DNA from: Planomicrobium sp. CPCC 101110
GTDB lineage: Bacteria > Bacillota > Bacilli > Bacillales_A > Planococcaceae
Reading direction: 5' to 3'
NCBI RefSeq assembly: GCF_007859395.1
Contig: NZ_VOHD01000003.1
Location: 273,561 to 337,560, forward strand
Length of the DNA: 64,000 nt
The translations under genes were made by a program, and so were the position numbers. Position 1 is the first letter of the stretch, and each line of letters begins with the position of its first letter. Positions 1-7,539 of this stretch are shown piece after piece. The notes beneath the pieces are model-generated. The model was not told the origin of the DNA. It saw only the letters and a list, made by a program, of their open reading frames with translations, and ran no database searches.

Positions 1-917
1 TGGTGCTCGGCGGAGTCGGCTATGGCACTATGCATCCGACTTCCAACAAAGGCATTATCTACTGGTTCACGGAAAAGCGGGGGACCGCTATGGGCATCAA
101 GCAAATGGGCGTGACATTGGGCTCAGCGCTGGCGGCGCTTCTTTTGCTGCCTGCGGCCACGGTTTGGGGATGGCGGCCGGTGCTGATCGGGGCCTGTCTG
201 CTGCTGATCCTCACCGGACTGTTGGCCTTCAGGTTTTACCACGATCCGCCGGCGAAAAAAGCGCAAGGCGGGCCTGCCGGGAAGCCGGTCCGTCTGTTTG
301 CGTCGATTCTCCAGATGTTCAAGGAAAAGCCGTTGGTGCTGGTCAGCATAGCGGCGATGGGCTTGAGCGGAAGCCAGCTGATCCTCAATACATATATCGT
401 CTTGTTCGCTTACGAACACCTCGGCATCCCGCTCGTGCTGGCAGGTGTGCTCTTGGTCATTTCCGAAGTCAGCGGGTCGTTCGGCCGGGTGGCATGGGGC
501 ATGATCAGCGATCTGCTATTCAGCGGCAAACGGATCATCGTCCTTGTGATCATCGCTTCCTTATCCATGCTGGCTTCCATTATCGTCAGCCTATTGCCGG
601 CAGGCACGCCGTTCTGGGTGATGGTTCCGGTGACGATTCTGTTCGGCTTCTGCATTTCCGGCTTCAATGGCCTTTGGATGAACGCCGCGACCGAGCTTGT
701 GCCGATTGAACAGGCGGGAATCGCGACCGGCTTCACCTTGACGGTCGGTTCGTGGGGCGTCATCATCGGGCCGCCGCTGTTCGGCTATATTGTCGATGTC
801 ACCGGGGCTTTTACGTTCGGCTGGCTGTTTTTGGCCGCCGTACTGGCGGCTGTCATCGCCTTATTGCTTTTTGCGATGGCGATAGTGAAAAAAGAAGAGC
901 GTCATCCACTCAAGTGA
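1..917 (+). CDS. MFS transporter, C-terminal part (5' end outside window)
   Basis: The reading frame is open from the window edge, so only the last 304 or so residues of a major facilitator superfamily permease are seen. The visible protein has about nine hydrophobic segments. It contains the cytoplasmic-loop motif with EKRGTAMGI near residue 24, typical of the 12-TM oxalate/formate or monocarboxylate-like branch, and a second-half loop of the form SGSFGRVAWGMISD around residue 155. It probably exports or imports a small organic anion or amino-acid derivative; the substrate cannot be read from the sequence. It is followed by a terminator-like hairpin, so it is probably the last gene of its transcript. 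Confidence 0.85.
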   Translation, partial: VLGGVGYGTMHPTSNKGIIYWFTEKRGTAMGIKQMGVTLGSALAALLLLPAATVWGWRPVLIGACLLLILTGLLAFRFYHDPPAKKAQGGPAGKPVRLFASILQMFKEKPLVLVSIAAMGLSGSQLILNTYIVLFAYEHLGIPLVLAGVLLVISEVSGSFGRVAWGMISDLLFSGKRIIVLVIIASLSMLASIIVSLLPAGTPFWVMVPVTILFGFCISGFNGLWMNAATELVPIEQAGIATGFTLTVGSWGVIIGPPLFGYIVDVTGAFTFGWLFLAAVLAAVIALLLFAMAIVKKEERHPLK

Positions 918-948
918 AAAGCCGTTCCGAAAAAATTCGAAGGGGTAT

Positions 949-978
949 GAACCGCTGTCCGGCTCCGGGCGGCGGTTT
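949..978 (+). terminator. Probable rho-independent terminator after the MFS gene
   Basis: A GC-rich inverted repeat (ACCGC...GCGGT enclosing TCCGG/CCGG) is followed by a short T run. It lies 30 bases after the stop codon of the MFS gene and before the M42 peptidase. Confidence 0.55.
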
Positions 979-1096
979 TCCATTTCCGGCCAATTCCAGG
1001 GAGAACTTATAGTATAATGAATGGGGAAACCTTATATTTATACTTTTCAGTAAAATGGCACAATGTTTTATTTGTACATAGCCGAAGGAGGAAATT

Positions 1097-2161
1097 ATGT
1101 TCAAAGAGGAGTTTTATCAAAACCTGAAAGAACTTGCTGCAATTCCCGGAAGTTCGGGAAGGGAGCATGGAGTGGTCAAGCGTATGGTGGAGCTGTTGGA
1201 GCCGTACGCGGAAGTGGAAGTCGACCATATGGGGAATGTCTATGCGGTGCTGGAAGGGAACAAACCCGGACCTACCGTCATGGTTTCGAGCCATTCGGAC
1301 GAAATCGGCTGCATGGTCAGCGCCATCGACGGCAAAGGGTTCCTCCGGATGGAGCGGACGGGCGGCATGATGGATGCACTGTTGGTCGGCCGGAAAGTCA
1401 ACGTCAACGGCCATTTCGGCGTTATCGGCGTAAAAGCGGGGCATCTGCAGACGGCGGCCGAAAAGACGAAAGTGTTGCCGATCGAGGACATGTACGTCGA
1501 TATCGGCGCTTCGTCAAAGGAAGAAGTTCACGCCATGGGCATTGGAATCGGCGACTCGGTCACCTATATCAGCGACCTTGACCGGTTCACCAACCCGGAC
1601 CTTATCTGCGGCAAGGCGATTGACAACCGGAGCTGCTGCGTGCTGCTGGTGGAGCTGTTCAAAACCCTGCAGGACAAGGATTTCAGCGGCAAGCTGGTCG
1701 GCTTGGTGGCGGTCCAGGAGGAAGTCGGGCTCCGCGGCGCGCAAATCGCGGGCTATAAGGTTGACCCGGACTATGCCATCGTACTTGATACCATCGCCTG
1801 CGCGGATACACCCGACGGCAATTATTACCCGATAGCCATCGGCAAAGGGCCGGTGCTGCCGCTGTTGTCAGGGTCGGGGATGGGGAACATCATGTCCCTG
1901 CAGATAAAGGATCTTATCACGTCCTATGCCGACAAGCTGGAAATCCCGTATCAGCTGTCGGTCATGTCGAAAGGGACAACAGATCTTTCTTCCATCCATC
2001 TGGTGAAGGAAGGAATCCACGGAGCCGCCATCACGTTCCCGCGCCGCTATTCCCATTCGCCGGTTGAAATGGCGAACCTGAAGGATTTTGAGGCAGGGTT
2101 CAAGCTGCTTGAAGCGATGCTTCGGGACAGCGGCAATTGGGGCGATCTGAGTTTCGTCTGA
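1097..2161 (+). CDS. M42 family metallopeptidase (glutamyl aminopeptidase/endoglucanase-type)
   Basis: A 354-residue cytosolic zinc or cobalt aminopeptidase of the M42 (PepA/FrvX/YsdC) family. The family's metal ligands are recognisable: SSHSDEIG near residue 70 (His/Asp), GKAIDNR near residue 173 (bridging Asp), VQEEVGLRG near 207 (catalytic Glu-Glu), VLDT near 230 and the late His in FPRRYSHSP near 318. M42 enzymes form dodecameric tetrahedral particles that trim N-terminal residues from peptides. The start is the ATG after AAGGAGG with ideal spacing. The next gene is an M20 amidohydrolase, suggesting a small peptide and amino-acid scavenging unit. The exact specificity is not determined. 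Confidence 0.9.
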   Translation: MFKEEFYQNLKELAAIPGSSGREHGVVKRMVELLEPYAEVEVDHMGNVYAVLEGNKPGPTVMVSSHSDEIGCMVSAIDGKGFLRMERTGGMMDALLVGRKVNVNGHFGVIGVKAGHLQTAAEKTKVLPIEDMYVDIGASSKEEVHAMGIGIGDSVTYISDLDRFTNPDLICGKAIDNRSCCVLLVELFKTLQDKDFSGKLVGLVAVQEEVGLRGAQIAGYKVDPDYAIVLDTIACADTPDGNYYPIAIGKGPVLPLLSGSGMGNIMSLQIKDLITSYADKLEIPYQLSVMSKGTTDLSSIHLVKEGIHGAAITFPRRYSHSPVEMANLKDFEAGFKLLEAMLRDSGNWGDLSFV

Positions 2162-2246
2162 ACCAAAGGGATTTCCCCGTCTGCAGAAAAGATGAGGCAA
2201 AGGAAAAACGGTTTGTTAAGAAGAGAAGATAAAAGGAGATGGAAAA

Positions 2247-3461
2247 ATGACGCAGCAAATACAGACAGAAGAAACGAAGCAGCAGTTATTGGATATGCTC
2301 ACGAGCCGGAAAGACGAAATGATCGAGATTCGGCGCCGCCTGCATCAGAATCCTGAACTTTCCTTCAAGGAAGAAAAGACGGCGCAGTTCATTGCCGACT
2401 TCTATAAAGGCAAAGATGTCGAAGTCCAGACCCATGTCGGAAACGGCTATGGCATCATTGTCACCATCCAGGGAGGCAAGCCGGGCAAGACGATCGGTCT
2501 GCGGGCGGATTTCGATGCCCTGCCGATCCATGAGGAAACGGACGTACCCTTCAAATCGCAGAACGATGGCGTCATGCACGCCTGCGGCCATGATGGCCAT
2601 ACTGCCTATATGCTTGTTCTGGCCGACTGCCTGATCAGCTTGAAAGACCAGCTTTCGGGCACCATCAAAATCATCCACCAGCACGCCGAAGAGACGCCGC
2701 CCGGCGGCGCGAAAAGCATCGTGGAGTCTGGCGTCCTCGATGATCTGGATGCAGTGTTCGGAACCCATCTTTTCCCGAGCCATGCAACAGGCACAATCGG
2801 CTACCGGAGCGGCTATGCGATGGCGGGCCGGACGTATTTCAAGCTGATCATCCAAGGCAGGGGCGGACACGGCTCCGCGCCGCAAAATGCAAATGACCCG
2901 ATTGTCGCCGGTGCCCATTTTGTCACAGCGGTGCAGACCGTCGTCAGCCGGCGGTTGAATCCGTTCGACATGGGCGTGGTCACCATCGGCTCGTTCGACG
3001 GCAAGGGCTCATTCAACATCATCAAGGACAGCATCGAAATCGAAGGCGATGTCCGCTATATGAACGAAGAGACCCAGAATCTCATTGCCCGGGAAATACA
3101 TCGCATCGTCAAAGGAATCGAAGTGCAGTTTGACGTTACGTGCGACTTTACGTATCTGGCCGATTATCCGCCGCTCATCAATGACGCAGCGGTTACGTCA
3201 GAAGCGGTAGCGATCCTTGAACAGGCGGATGATCCGGAAATCAAGGAAGTGATTGAGTTCCCGATATTTTCAGGATCTGAGGATTTCGCATATTACTTGG
3301 AAAAAACGCCGGGGCTTTTCTTCAATATCGGCTGCAGGCCGAAAGGGGAAGGCACCGTCTACCTTAACCACCATCCGAGGTTCGACATTGACGAAGATGC
3401 CCTTCTCGTGGCGGCGAAAGCGGTCGCTCATGTGGTTTGCAGCTACCAAGGAAACCGCTGA
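2247..3461 (+). CDS. M20 family amidohydrolase (N-acyl-L-amino acid amidohydrolase/aminoacylase-like)
   Basis: A 404-residue zinc hydrolase of the M20D family, which cleaves N-acyl amino acids, hippurate or related amides in the cytosol. Visible motifs are RRRLHQNPELSFKE (N-terminal family signature), LRADFDALPI, HACGHDGH (metal ligands near residue 112), HAEETPPGGA (catalytic Glu near 147), GRGGHGSAP (dimerisation lid domain) and SGSEDFAYY plus NHHPRFD at the C terminus. A good ribosome binding site (AAAAGGAGA) precedes the ATG. It follows the M42 gene in the same direction by 85 bases and is probably co-transcribed with it. Confidence 0.9.
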   Translation: MTQQIQTEETKQQLLDMLTSRKDEMIEIRRRLHQNPELSFKEEKTAQFIADFYKGKDVEVQTHVGNGYGIIVTIQGGKPGKTIGLRADFDALPIHEETDVPFKSQNDGVMHACGHDGHTAYMLVLADCLISLKDQLSGTIKIIHQHAEETPPGGAKSIVESGVLDDLDAVFGTHLFPSHATGTIGYRSGYAMAGRTYFKLIIQGRGGHGSAPQNANDPIVAGAHFVTAVQTVVSRRLNPFDMGVVTIGSFDGKGSFNIIKDSIEIEGDVRYMNEETQNLIAREIHRIVKGIEVQFDVTCDFTYLADYPPLINDAAVTSEAVAILEQADDPEIKEVIEFPIFSGSEDFAYYLEKTPGLFFNIGCRPKGEGTVYLNHHPRFDIDEDALLVAAKAVAHVVCSYQGNR

Positions 3462-3499
3462 TTTCTTTTCAGGCGCAGCTGGTTTTGTCAGCTTCAGCG

Positions 3500-3553
3500 A
3501 TGAAACATATCACGTTCCCGCGCCGCTATTCCCATTTTTTGTCGAGAAGGTGA
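3500..3553 (+). pseudogene. Remnant of the C-terminal end of an M42 peptidase gene
   Basis: Positions 3509-3536 are identical, base for base, to 2030-2057 inside the M42 gene upstream. They encode the same ITFPRRYSH stretch, including the conserved metal-ligand His. After the identical core the reading frame diverges and stops within a few codons. This looks like the decayed 3' end of a duplicated M42 gene, or a small recombination scar; no 5' part is visible. It is too short to be functional. Confidence 0.5.
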
Positions 3554-3685
3554 ACCTGTAAAATACAGGAAACTAGTAAAAAAGAAGAGTGAAGTACGGT
3601 TAAATACCCTGAAACCTCCAGGCAGGAAAGTGGTGCGCGGTTCGCGGGGAAATAAAACCACAACCCAGTAGAATAATTGAACAAG

Positions 3686-3727
3686 AAAAAGCCTCCAGAA
3701 ATTTCTTTGACAGAATTCTGGGGGCTA
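3686..3727 (-). terminator. Terminator for the minus-strand gene at 3773-4153
   Basis: Read on the minus strand, GCCCCCAGAATT pairs with AAATTTCTGGAGGC across a short loop and is followed by TTTTTC. It lies just beyond the stop codon of the small minus-strand gene. Confidence 0.65.
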
Positions 3728-3772
3728 ACTTGTTATATGGATAATCGTTTTAGATTTGCGCTTCTTTAGGGA

Positions 3773-4153
3773 TTAAGCTTTTACAGCATCCATCATTTTT
3801 TGATATTCAAGAATTTCTTCGTCAGTAAACACATTAGATGCCAGGCGTTTGACTTTATCCCAATATTCTTCTTTGAACTTTCCATATTCCAAGCCTTGTT
3901 GATCGATGAACGCAACCAAACTGCCGCCGCTGAAAAACAGGTGGGTTTTTGGGTACTTGGCATCCCAGTAGATGTTTGCTCGAAGATTGATGTCATTTCC
4001 GGTTTCCTTGGCTTCAAGGCTGATGGAAACAGCGCAGCGGAGTCTTGGTTCTCCACGGTCTTGGCCTTTTCCTTTGCCGGTGATTAGCATTTTGGTGATA
4101 TAGTGCTCATTTTCAAAAATCATTTCTTTTTCATCGATTGAAAAATTCATCAT
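3773..4153 (-). CDS. Hypothetical protein, 126 aa
   Basis: I do not recognise a family. The product is a soluble, acidic, mixed alpha/beta protein with no signal peptide, membrane segment or clear motif; a central RCAVSISLEAKETG / NLRANIYWDA region suggests beta strands. The start chosen is the ATG preceded by GGGGGA at seven bases; an ATG five codons upstream would have no ribosome binding site of its own. It stands alone between two plus-strand units and has its own terminator. Confidence 0.6.
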   Translation of the reverse strand: MMNFSIDEKEMIFENEHYITKMLITGKGKGQDRGEPRLRCAVSISLEAKETGNDINLRANIYWDAKYPKTHLFFSGGSLVAFIDQQGLEYGKFKEEYWDKVKRLASNVFTDEEILEYQKMMDAVKA

Positions 4154-4394
4154 TATTAATTCCCCCATTTTTCTGTTTTCCCGGACAACCGACTCTGTCT
4201 TTTTTGAGTTATTGAAGAAGCGGGACCTTTACGGATTCTTCCGATTAAAAAAGATTCTCCTTAAACATTATCGACTACCATATCTTGGATGGCAACGCTG
4301 GTTTCTTGAATCCCTGGCTTCTCTAGAAATCTGAGAGACGATTATGAAGTTTCTTCAAATGGAAATTGACAGTAAATTCTTGTATGATGAAAAC

Positions 4395-4412
4395 TAAAGG
4401 GGAAAACCCCTA
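4395..4412 (+). promoter_or_regulatory. Stem-loop at the start of the fusB-like leader
   Basis: AAGGGG and CCCCT flank an AAAA loop directly upstream of the leader ORF's ribosome binding site. It probably forms a 5' stem-loop on the leader mRNA; its role (stability or regulation) is inferred. Confidence 0.4.
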
Positions 4413-4434
4413 GCCTTTTGGGAGGTGATATCAG

Positions 4435-4575
4435 ATGACAATCGCAGTCCAATTGTCAGCGTCACTAAAAACTCATGCAAAGCCTGGTATTCCAAACGGC
4501 GATACTTTGTATGGGGCAAGCAGCAACCAATCGCCCAATAACTTCGCTGTTAGAACACGGCTTTCTTCCTTATAA
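4435..4575 (+). CDS. Leader peptide of the FusB-like gene, 46 aa
   Basis: A short ORF with the strong ribosome binding site GGAGGTGAT five bases before its ATG. It ends with a TAA 31 bases upstream of the FusB-like start. It encodes a mildly polar peptide starting MTIAVQLSASLK and ending in TRLSSL, without a recognisable domain. Its last three sense codons and stop overlap one arm of a hairpin that hides the next ribosome binding site. That arrangement is the classical one for a regulatory leader peptide in translational attenuation. I recall that plasmid fusB of staphylococci is regulated in this way; the peptide here is not compared with that one. Confidence 0.55.
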   Translation: MTIAVQLSASLKTHAKPGIPNGDTLYGASSNQSPNNFAVRTRLSSL

Positions 4576-4599
4576 TCATCTATCCAAAAAACTAAGGAG
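4566..4599 (+). promoter_or_regulatory. Predicted translational attenuator hairpin masking the FusB-like RBS
   Basis: TTCCTTA at 4566-4572 can pair with TAAGGAG at 4593-4599 (one G-U pair). This sequesters the AAGGAG ribosome binding site of the FusB-like gene. The left arm lies in the end of the leader ORF, so a ribosome on the leader would open the stem. Confidence 0.5.
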
Positions 4600-4606
4600 T
4601 GGGCAC

Positions 4607-5293
4607 ATGATACATGTAAAAGAAACAGCCGATAGAACCGGAAGCGCAGGGAACCTTCCTGATGCGTTCATCCGGAATGACCAGTTCAATTTCATCAAGG
4701 ACCAGACAAAGATCCTGGTTACAGGGCAGGCGACCGGCAACGACGCCGAAGTGCTGAATGTCCTCCGCCACTTGGCGCACGAAAAAGTCTTCAAGCTGTT
4801 CCCGAATTTGACGCAGGAACAGAAAGCGGTGCTCAGCCCGCTGTCGCAAGTGAAGGAAACGGCAGACGCCGAAGCGTTCCTGGAACAGCTCCGGCCATTC
4901 GTCATCCCGTTCAAGACCGTCACCGACCAAAACCTGAAAAAGCTGTTCCCGAAAGCGAAAAAGCTCAAAGGGCCGAAGTTCGATGCGCTCGACTTCAAGA
5001 AACTGTCGTACCTCAGCTGGGTTGAGAGCTCGACGCTCATGTATTTGGTGACGGAAAAAGACGGCGTGCTGCACGGCGTCCATGGCACATTGACACGCAG
5101 CCACAAAAAAGGCATCTGCTCGGTCTGCAACCGCCACAGCGAAGTCGGCCTGTTCACCGCCAAGACGAAAAGCTCGGGGCAGGACAACTACACCAAGCGC
5201 GGCAACTATATCTGCCAGGACAGTGAAATATGCAACGGCAACATCAATTCACTCGACCGCCTCAATGGATTTGTGGAGCGTCTGGAAAAGTGA
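4607..5293 (+). CDS. FusB/FusC-family EF-G-binding protein
   Basis: A 228-residue cytosolic protein of the family whose resistance members bind elongation factor G and free it from fusidic-acid-stalled ribosomes. Family hallmarks are an N-terminal helical region and a C-terminal treble-clef zinc finger. Here the finger has CSVC near residue 176 and CQDSEIC near 211, with the YTKRGNYIC lead-in. The ATG at 4607 is chosen because AAGGAG sits six bases upstream; a longer in-frame ORF from 4475 has no ribosome binding site. Length fits FusB (about 213 aa). It has its own leader and terminator. Chromosomal homologues are common in Bacillales, so resistance itself is not proven. Confidence 0.85.
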   Translation: MIHVKETADRTGSAGNLPDAFIRNDQFNFIKDQTKILVTGQATGNDAEVLNVLRHLAHEKVFKLFPNLTQEQKAVLSPLSQVKETADAEAFLEQLRPFVIPFKTVTDQNLKKLFPKAKKLKGPKFDALDFKKLSYLSWVESSTLMYLVTEKDGVLHGVHGTLTRSHKKGICSVCNRHSEVGLFTAKTKSSGQDNYTKRGNYICQDSEICNGNINSLDRLNGFVERLEK

Positions 5294-5315
5294 TGGAATA
5301 GGCACCAATAAATAT

Positions 5316-5350
5316 AGACCGCTAATTCATTGTGAATTAGCGGTCTTTTT
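5316..5350. terminator. Bidirectional terminator between fusB-like and glcD-like genes
   Basis: A perfect 14-base inverted repeat, AGACCGCTAATTCA / TGAATTAGCGGTCT, with a three-base loop is followed by TTTT. It lies between convergent genes and can serve the plus-strand fusB-like gene; A residues on the other side allow minus-strand use. Confidence 0.8.
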
Positions 5351-5383
5351 ATTTTGGCGATGCCCCGAAATCCGTCTGGACGT

Positions 5384-6748
5384 TCAGTTGAAGATCTTGC
5401 CGGGGTTCAGCAGGTTTCCGGGATCGAGCAGCTGCTTCATGCTTTTCATGACCGCAACGGCAGCACCGTGCTCGGCGTCCTGGAACTTCATCTTCCCGAG
5501 CCCGACGCCGTGTTCGCCGGTGCAGGTCCCTTCGAGCGCAATGGCCTGGAGCGCCAACTTTTCATTGACGGCTTCAGCTGCGAGCTGCTGAGCGGGGTCC
5601 TTGGCATCGTACATGATCAGCGTATGGAAATTGCCGTCGCCGATATGGCCGAGTATGCCGCCCTGCAGCCCGCTTTCAGCGATCAATTTACGGGCATAGT
5701 CGATCATGTCGGGAAGCTTCGAAATCGGGACGCAAACATCGCCGCCTGTCACGGAGACGCCGGGCTGATGGCGGAAAGCATAGGCCATTTCATGTCGCGT
5801 CCGCCAGATGAGCGCCCGCTCTTCCGAATCGGAGGCGACTTTCCAATCCTCGCAGCCCAGATCCCGCAGCAGTTCTTCAGCGAGGAGCGCTTCTTCTTCG
5901 GCGGCTTTTTTCATATTGGCAAACTCGAAGAAAAGCGAATGTTTTTCCGGCAGGCTGTAGCCGCCATACGCATTGACTTGCCGGATGCTCAGCGCGTCGA
6001 CAAATTCCATGCGCATGACGGGAATGCCGCTGAGCAGGATCATATGGGCCGCCTCGGCGCATTCGCGCGGCGTCGAAAATGTGCAGCTTGCGGCAATGGT
6101 GTGCTCCGGGATGCCGTGGAGCTTCAAAGTGATTTCGGTGATGATGCCAAGCGTTCCTTCTGAGCCTGCGAACAGTCCGGTCATGTGGTAGCCCGACGAC
6201 GACTTTTTGGCTTTTGTGCCGGTATGCATGACGGTTCCGTCGGCAAGTACGATTTCCAGGTCGAGCAGCTGGTCGCGCATGGCGCCGTAGCGGACCGCCG
6301 TGGTGCCGCTGGCATTGGTGGCGGCCATGCCGCCAAGTGTGGCATCCGCCCCGGGATCGATCGGGAAATGGAGTCCGTGGCGGTTGATGAAGCTGTTCAA
6401 CTGCAAGCGGGTCATACCGGGTCCGACCGTGACAAGCAGATCCTCCGGAGAAAATTTGACGATCCGGTTCATGCGTTCAAAATTCAGCGAAATGCCGCCT
6501 TTCAGCGGAATCGACTGGCCTTCAAGGCCGGATCCGGCGCCGAACGGGGTGACAGCGAGCCCGTGTTTGCGGGCGATTTCGAGAATGGTCTGCACGTCTT
6601 TTGCCGACTCCGGAAAACAGACGGCTTCAGGCTCATGCGCCGAATGGGAGGATTCATCATGGCCGTGGCGGTACAGGTCGCTTTCGCTGGCGGAAACCTG
6701 ATCAGACTTTAATGACTGGCGTAAATCTTCAATCCATATTTTTTTCAA
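5384..6748 (-). CDS. glcD: FAD-linked 2-hydroxyacid dehydrogenase (GlcD/D-lactate dehydrogenase type)
   Basis: A 454-residue flavoprotein that oxidises a D-2-hydroxyacid such as glycolate or D-lactate to the 2-oxoacid. The N-terminal FAD_binding_4 (PCMH) domain spans about residues 40-175, with PFGAGSGLEGQS and DPGADATLGGMAATNASGT as the FAD-contacting stretches. The FAD_oxidase_C domain follows and ends with the family signature TCTGEHGVGLGK and LLDPGNLLNPGK. Translation starts at a TTG eight bases after AGAGGTGG. The gene diverges from a GntR regulator and a TRAP transporter, which probably controls and feeds it. GlcE and GlcF partners are absent, so it resembles the stand-alone type. Confidence 0.88.
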   Translation of the reverse strand: MKKIWIEDLRQSLKSDQVSASESDLYRHGHDESSHSAHEPEAVCFPESAKDVQTILEIARKHGLAVTPFGAGSGLEGQSIPLKGGISLNFERMNRIVKFSPEDLLVTVGPGMTRLQLNSFINRHGLHFPIDPGADATLGGMAATNASGTTAVRYGAMRDQLLDLEIVLADGTVMHTGTKAKKSSSGYHMTGLFAGSEGTLGIITEITLKLHGIPEHTIAASCTFSTPRECAEAAHMILLSGIPVMRMEFVDALSIRQVNAYGGYSLPEKHSLFFEFANMKKAAEEEALLAEELLRDLGCEDWKVASDSEERALIWRTRHEMAYAFRHQPGVSVTGGDVCVPISKLPDMIDYARKLIAESGLQGGILGHIGDGNFHTLIMYDAKDPAQQLAAEAVNEKLALQAIALEGTCTGEHGVGLGKMKFQDAEHGAAVAVMKSMKQLLDPGNLLNPGKIFN

Positions 6749-6825
6749 AAACAGCCACCTCTTTCGAGAATTTTGACAATTATGAAACTTATATTTACAA
6801 ACAATTTAGCATACCATATACTTTC

Positions 6826-6840
6826 TGTATACAGTATACA
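6826..6840. promoter_or_regulatory. GntR/FadR-type operator in the divergent promoter region
   Basis: TGTATACAGTATACA is a perfect palindrome around a central A, located between the divergent glcD-like and gntR-like genes. The GTATAC core matches the known GntR-family operator pattern (GTnTAnAC type). It is probably the binding site of the adjacent regulator, controlling both directions. Confidence 0.6.
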
Positions 6841-6870
6841 CTGTGTGGAGATGGGGGGAGGAAGGGGGAC

Positions 6871-7539
6871 GTGGAGAAAATCACGAAAAAAGCGACGCTG
6901 GCTGAGCAGGCCTATGAGCAGATTAAGAAAATGATCATCACCGGAAAACTGGCGCCGGGAGAAGAATTGCCGGAAGAAAAACTGGCTTTCGAACTCGGCA
7001 TCAGTAGGACGCCATTGCGCGAAGCCCTGCGGAAATTGGCCGCTGACGCCTTGATCGACCTGCGTTCAACCCGCCCGGCGGCCGTAGCCCTTTTCACGTC
7101 GCAGGATGTCAGGGAAATCATGGAACTGCGAAGATTGCTGGAGCTCCATTGCCTCGAGCAGCTCCCGAAAGCCGGCAGCCGGCAGCTCCTGTTCGAGCTG
7201 AAGCAGAACGCGGCCCAGCAGGCGCAGGCGGTCGAAAGGAGCGATTTTGCATATTTCATGAATAAAGACCAGCAGTTCCACGCGCTATTGACCAACACCA
7301 CTTCGAACAGGCGGATGAAGGAAATCATCGCCGCCATCAACACAGGGGGCAGCCGGGCGCTCCTGCTCCTGTCGGAAACGCTTGAAACCAGCGCCGCGGA
7401 AGCGTACAAGGAACATCTGGCCATTATCGACGCGATTGAACAAGGGGATATCGGGCTGGCCAAACAGCAGCTGGCCGCCCATCTGGATACCATCGAAAAC
7501 AGATTGCTGAACCATTACATCAATCAGGAGGTATTATGA
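6871..7539 (+). CDS. GntR-family transcriptional regulator (FCD/FadR subfamily)
   Basis: A 222-residue dimeric regulator. The N-terminal winged helix (residues about 8-70) carries AYEQIKKMIITGKLAPGE and ISRTPLREALRKLAADALI, the standard GntR DNA-binding signature. The C-terminal all-helical FCD ligand domain has a D..FH metal-site motif (DQQFHALL) and late His residues. The start is GTG at 6871, behind a GGGGGAGG ribosome binding site; longer in-frame versions run back into the glcD-like gene. Its stop overlaps the dctP ATG by four bases, so it heads the TRAP operon. FCD regulators usually bind carboxylates, in keeping with the neighbours. Confidence 0.88.
   Translation: MEKITKKATLAEQAYEQIKKMIITGKLAPGEELPEEKLAFELGISRTPLREALRKLAADALIDLRSTRPAAVALFTSQDVREIMELRRLLELHCLEQLPKAGSRQLLFELKQNAAQQAQAVERSDFAYFMNKDQQFHALLTNTTSNRRMKEIIAAINTGGSRALLLLSETLETSAAEAYKEHLAIIDAIEQGDIGLAKQQLAAHLDTIENRLLNHYINQEVL

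Noticed and set aside
3253..3561. ORF of 102 aa overlapping the end of the M20 gene
   Set aside because: Most of it is an alternative frame of the M20 gene; the only notable part is the M42-like remnant, reported separately.
4366..4388. TTGACA plus TATGAT as promoter of the fusB-like leader
   Set aside because: The spacer is only 11 bases, too short for a sigma-A promoter; a -10 at 17 bases is not convincing, so no promoter feature was listed.
5354..6163. Long plus-strand ORF of 269 aa opposite the glcD-like gene
   Set aside because: It is antisense to a gene with clear FAD-oxidase motifs, has no ribosome binding site and no recognisable domain; GC-rich codon structure explains the open frame.
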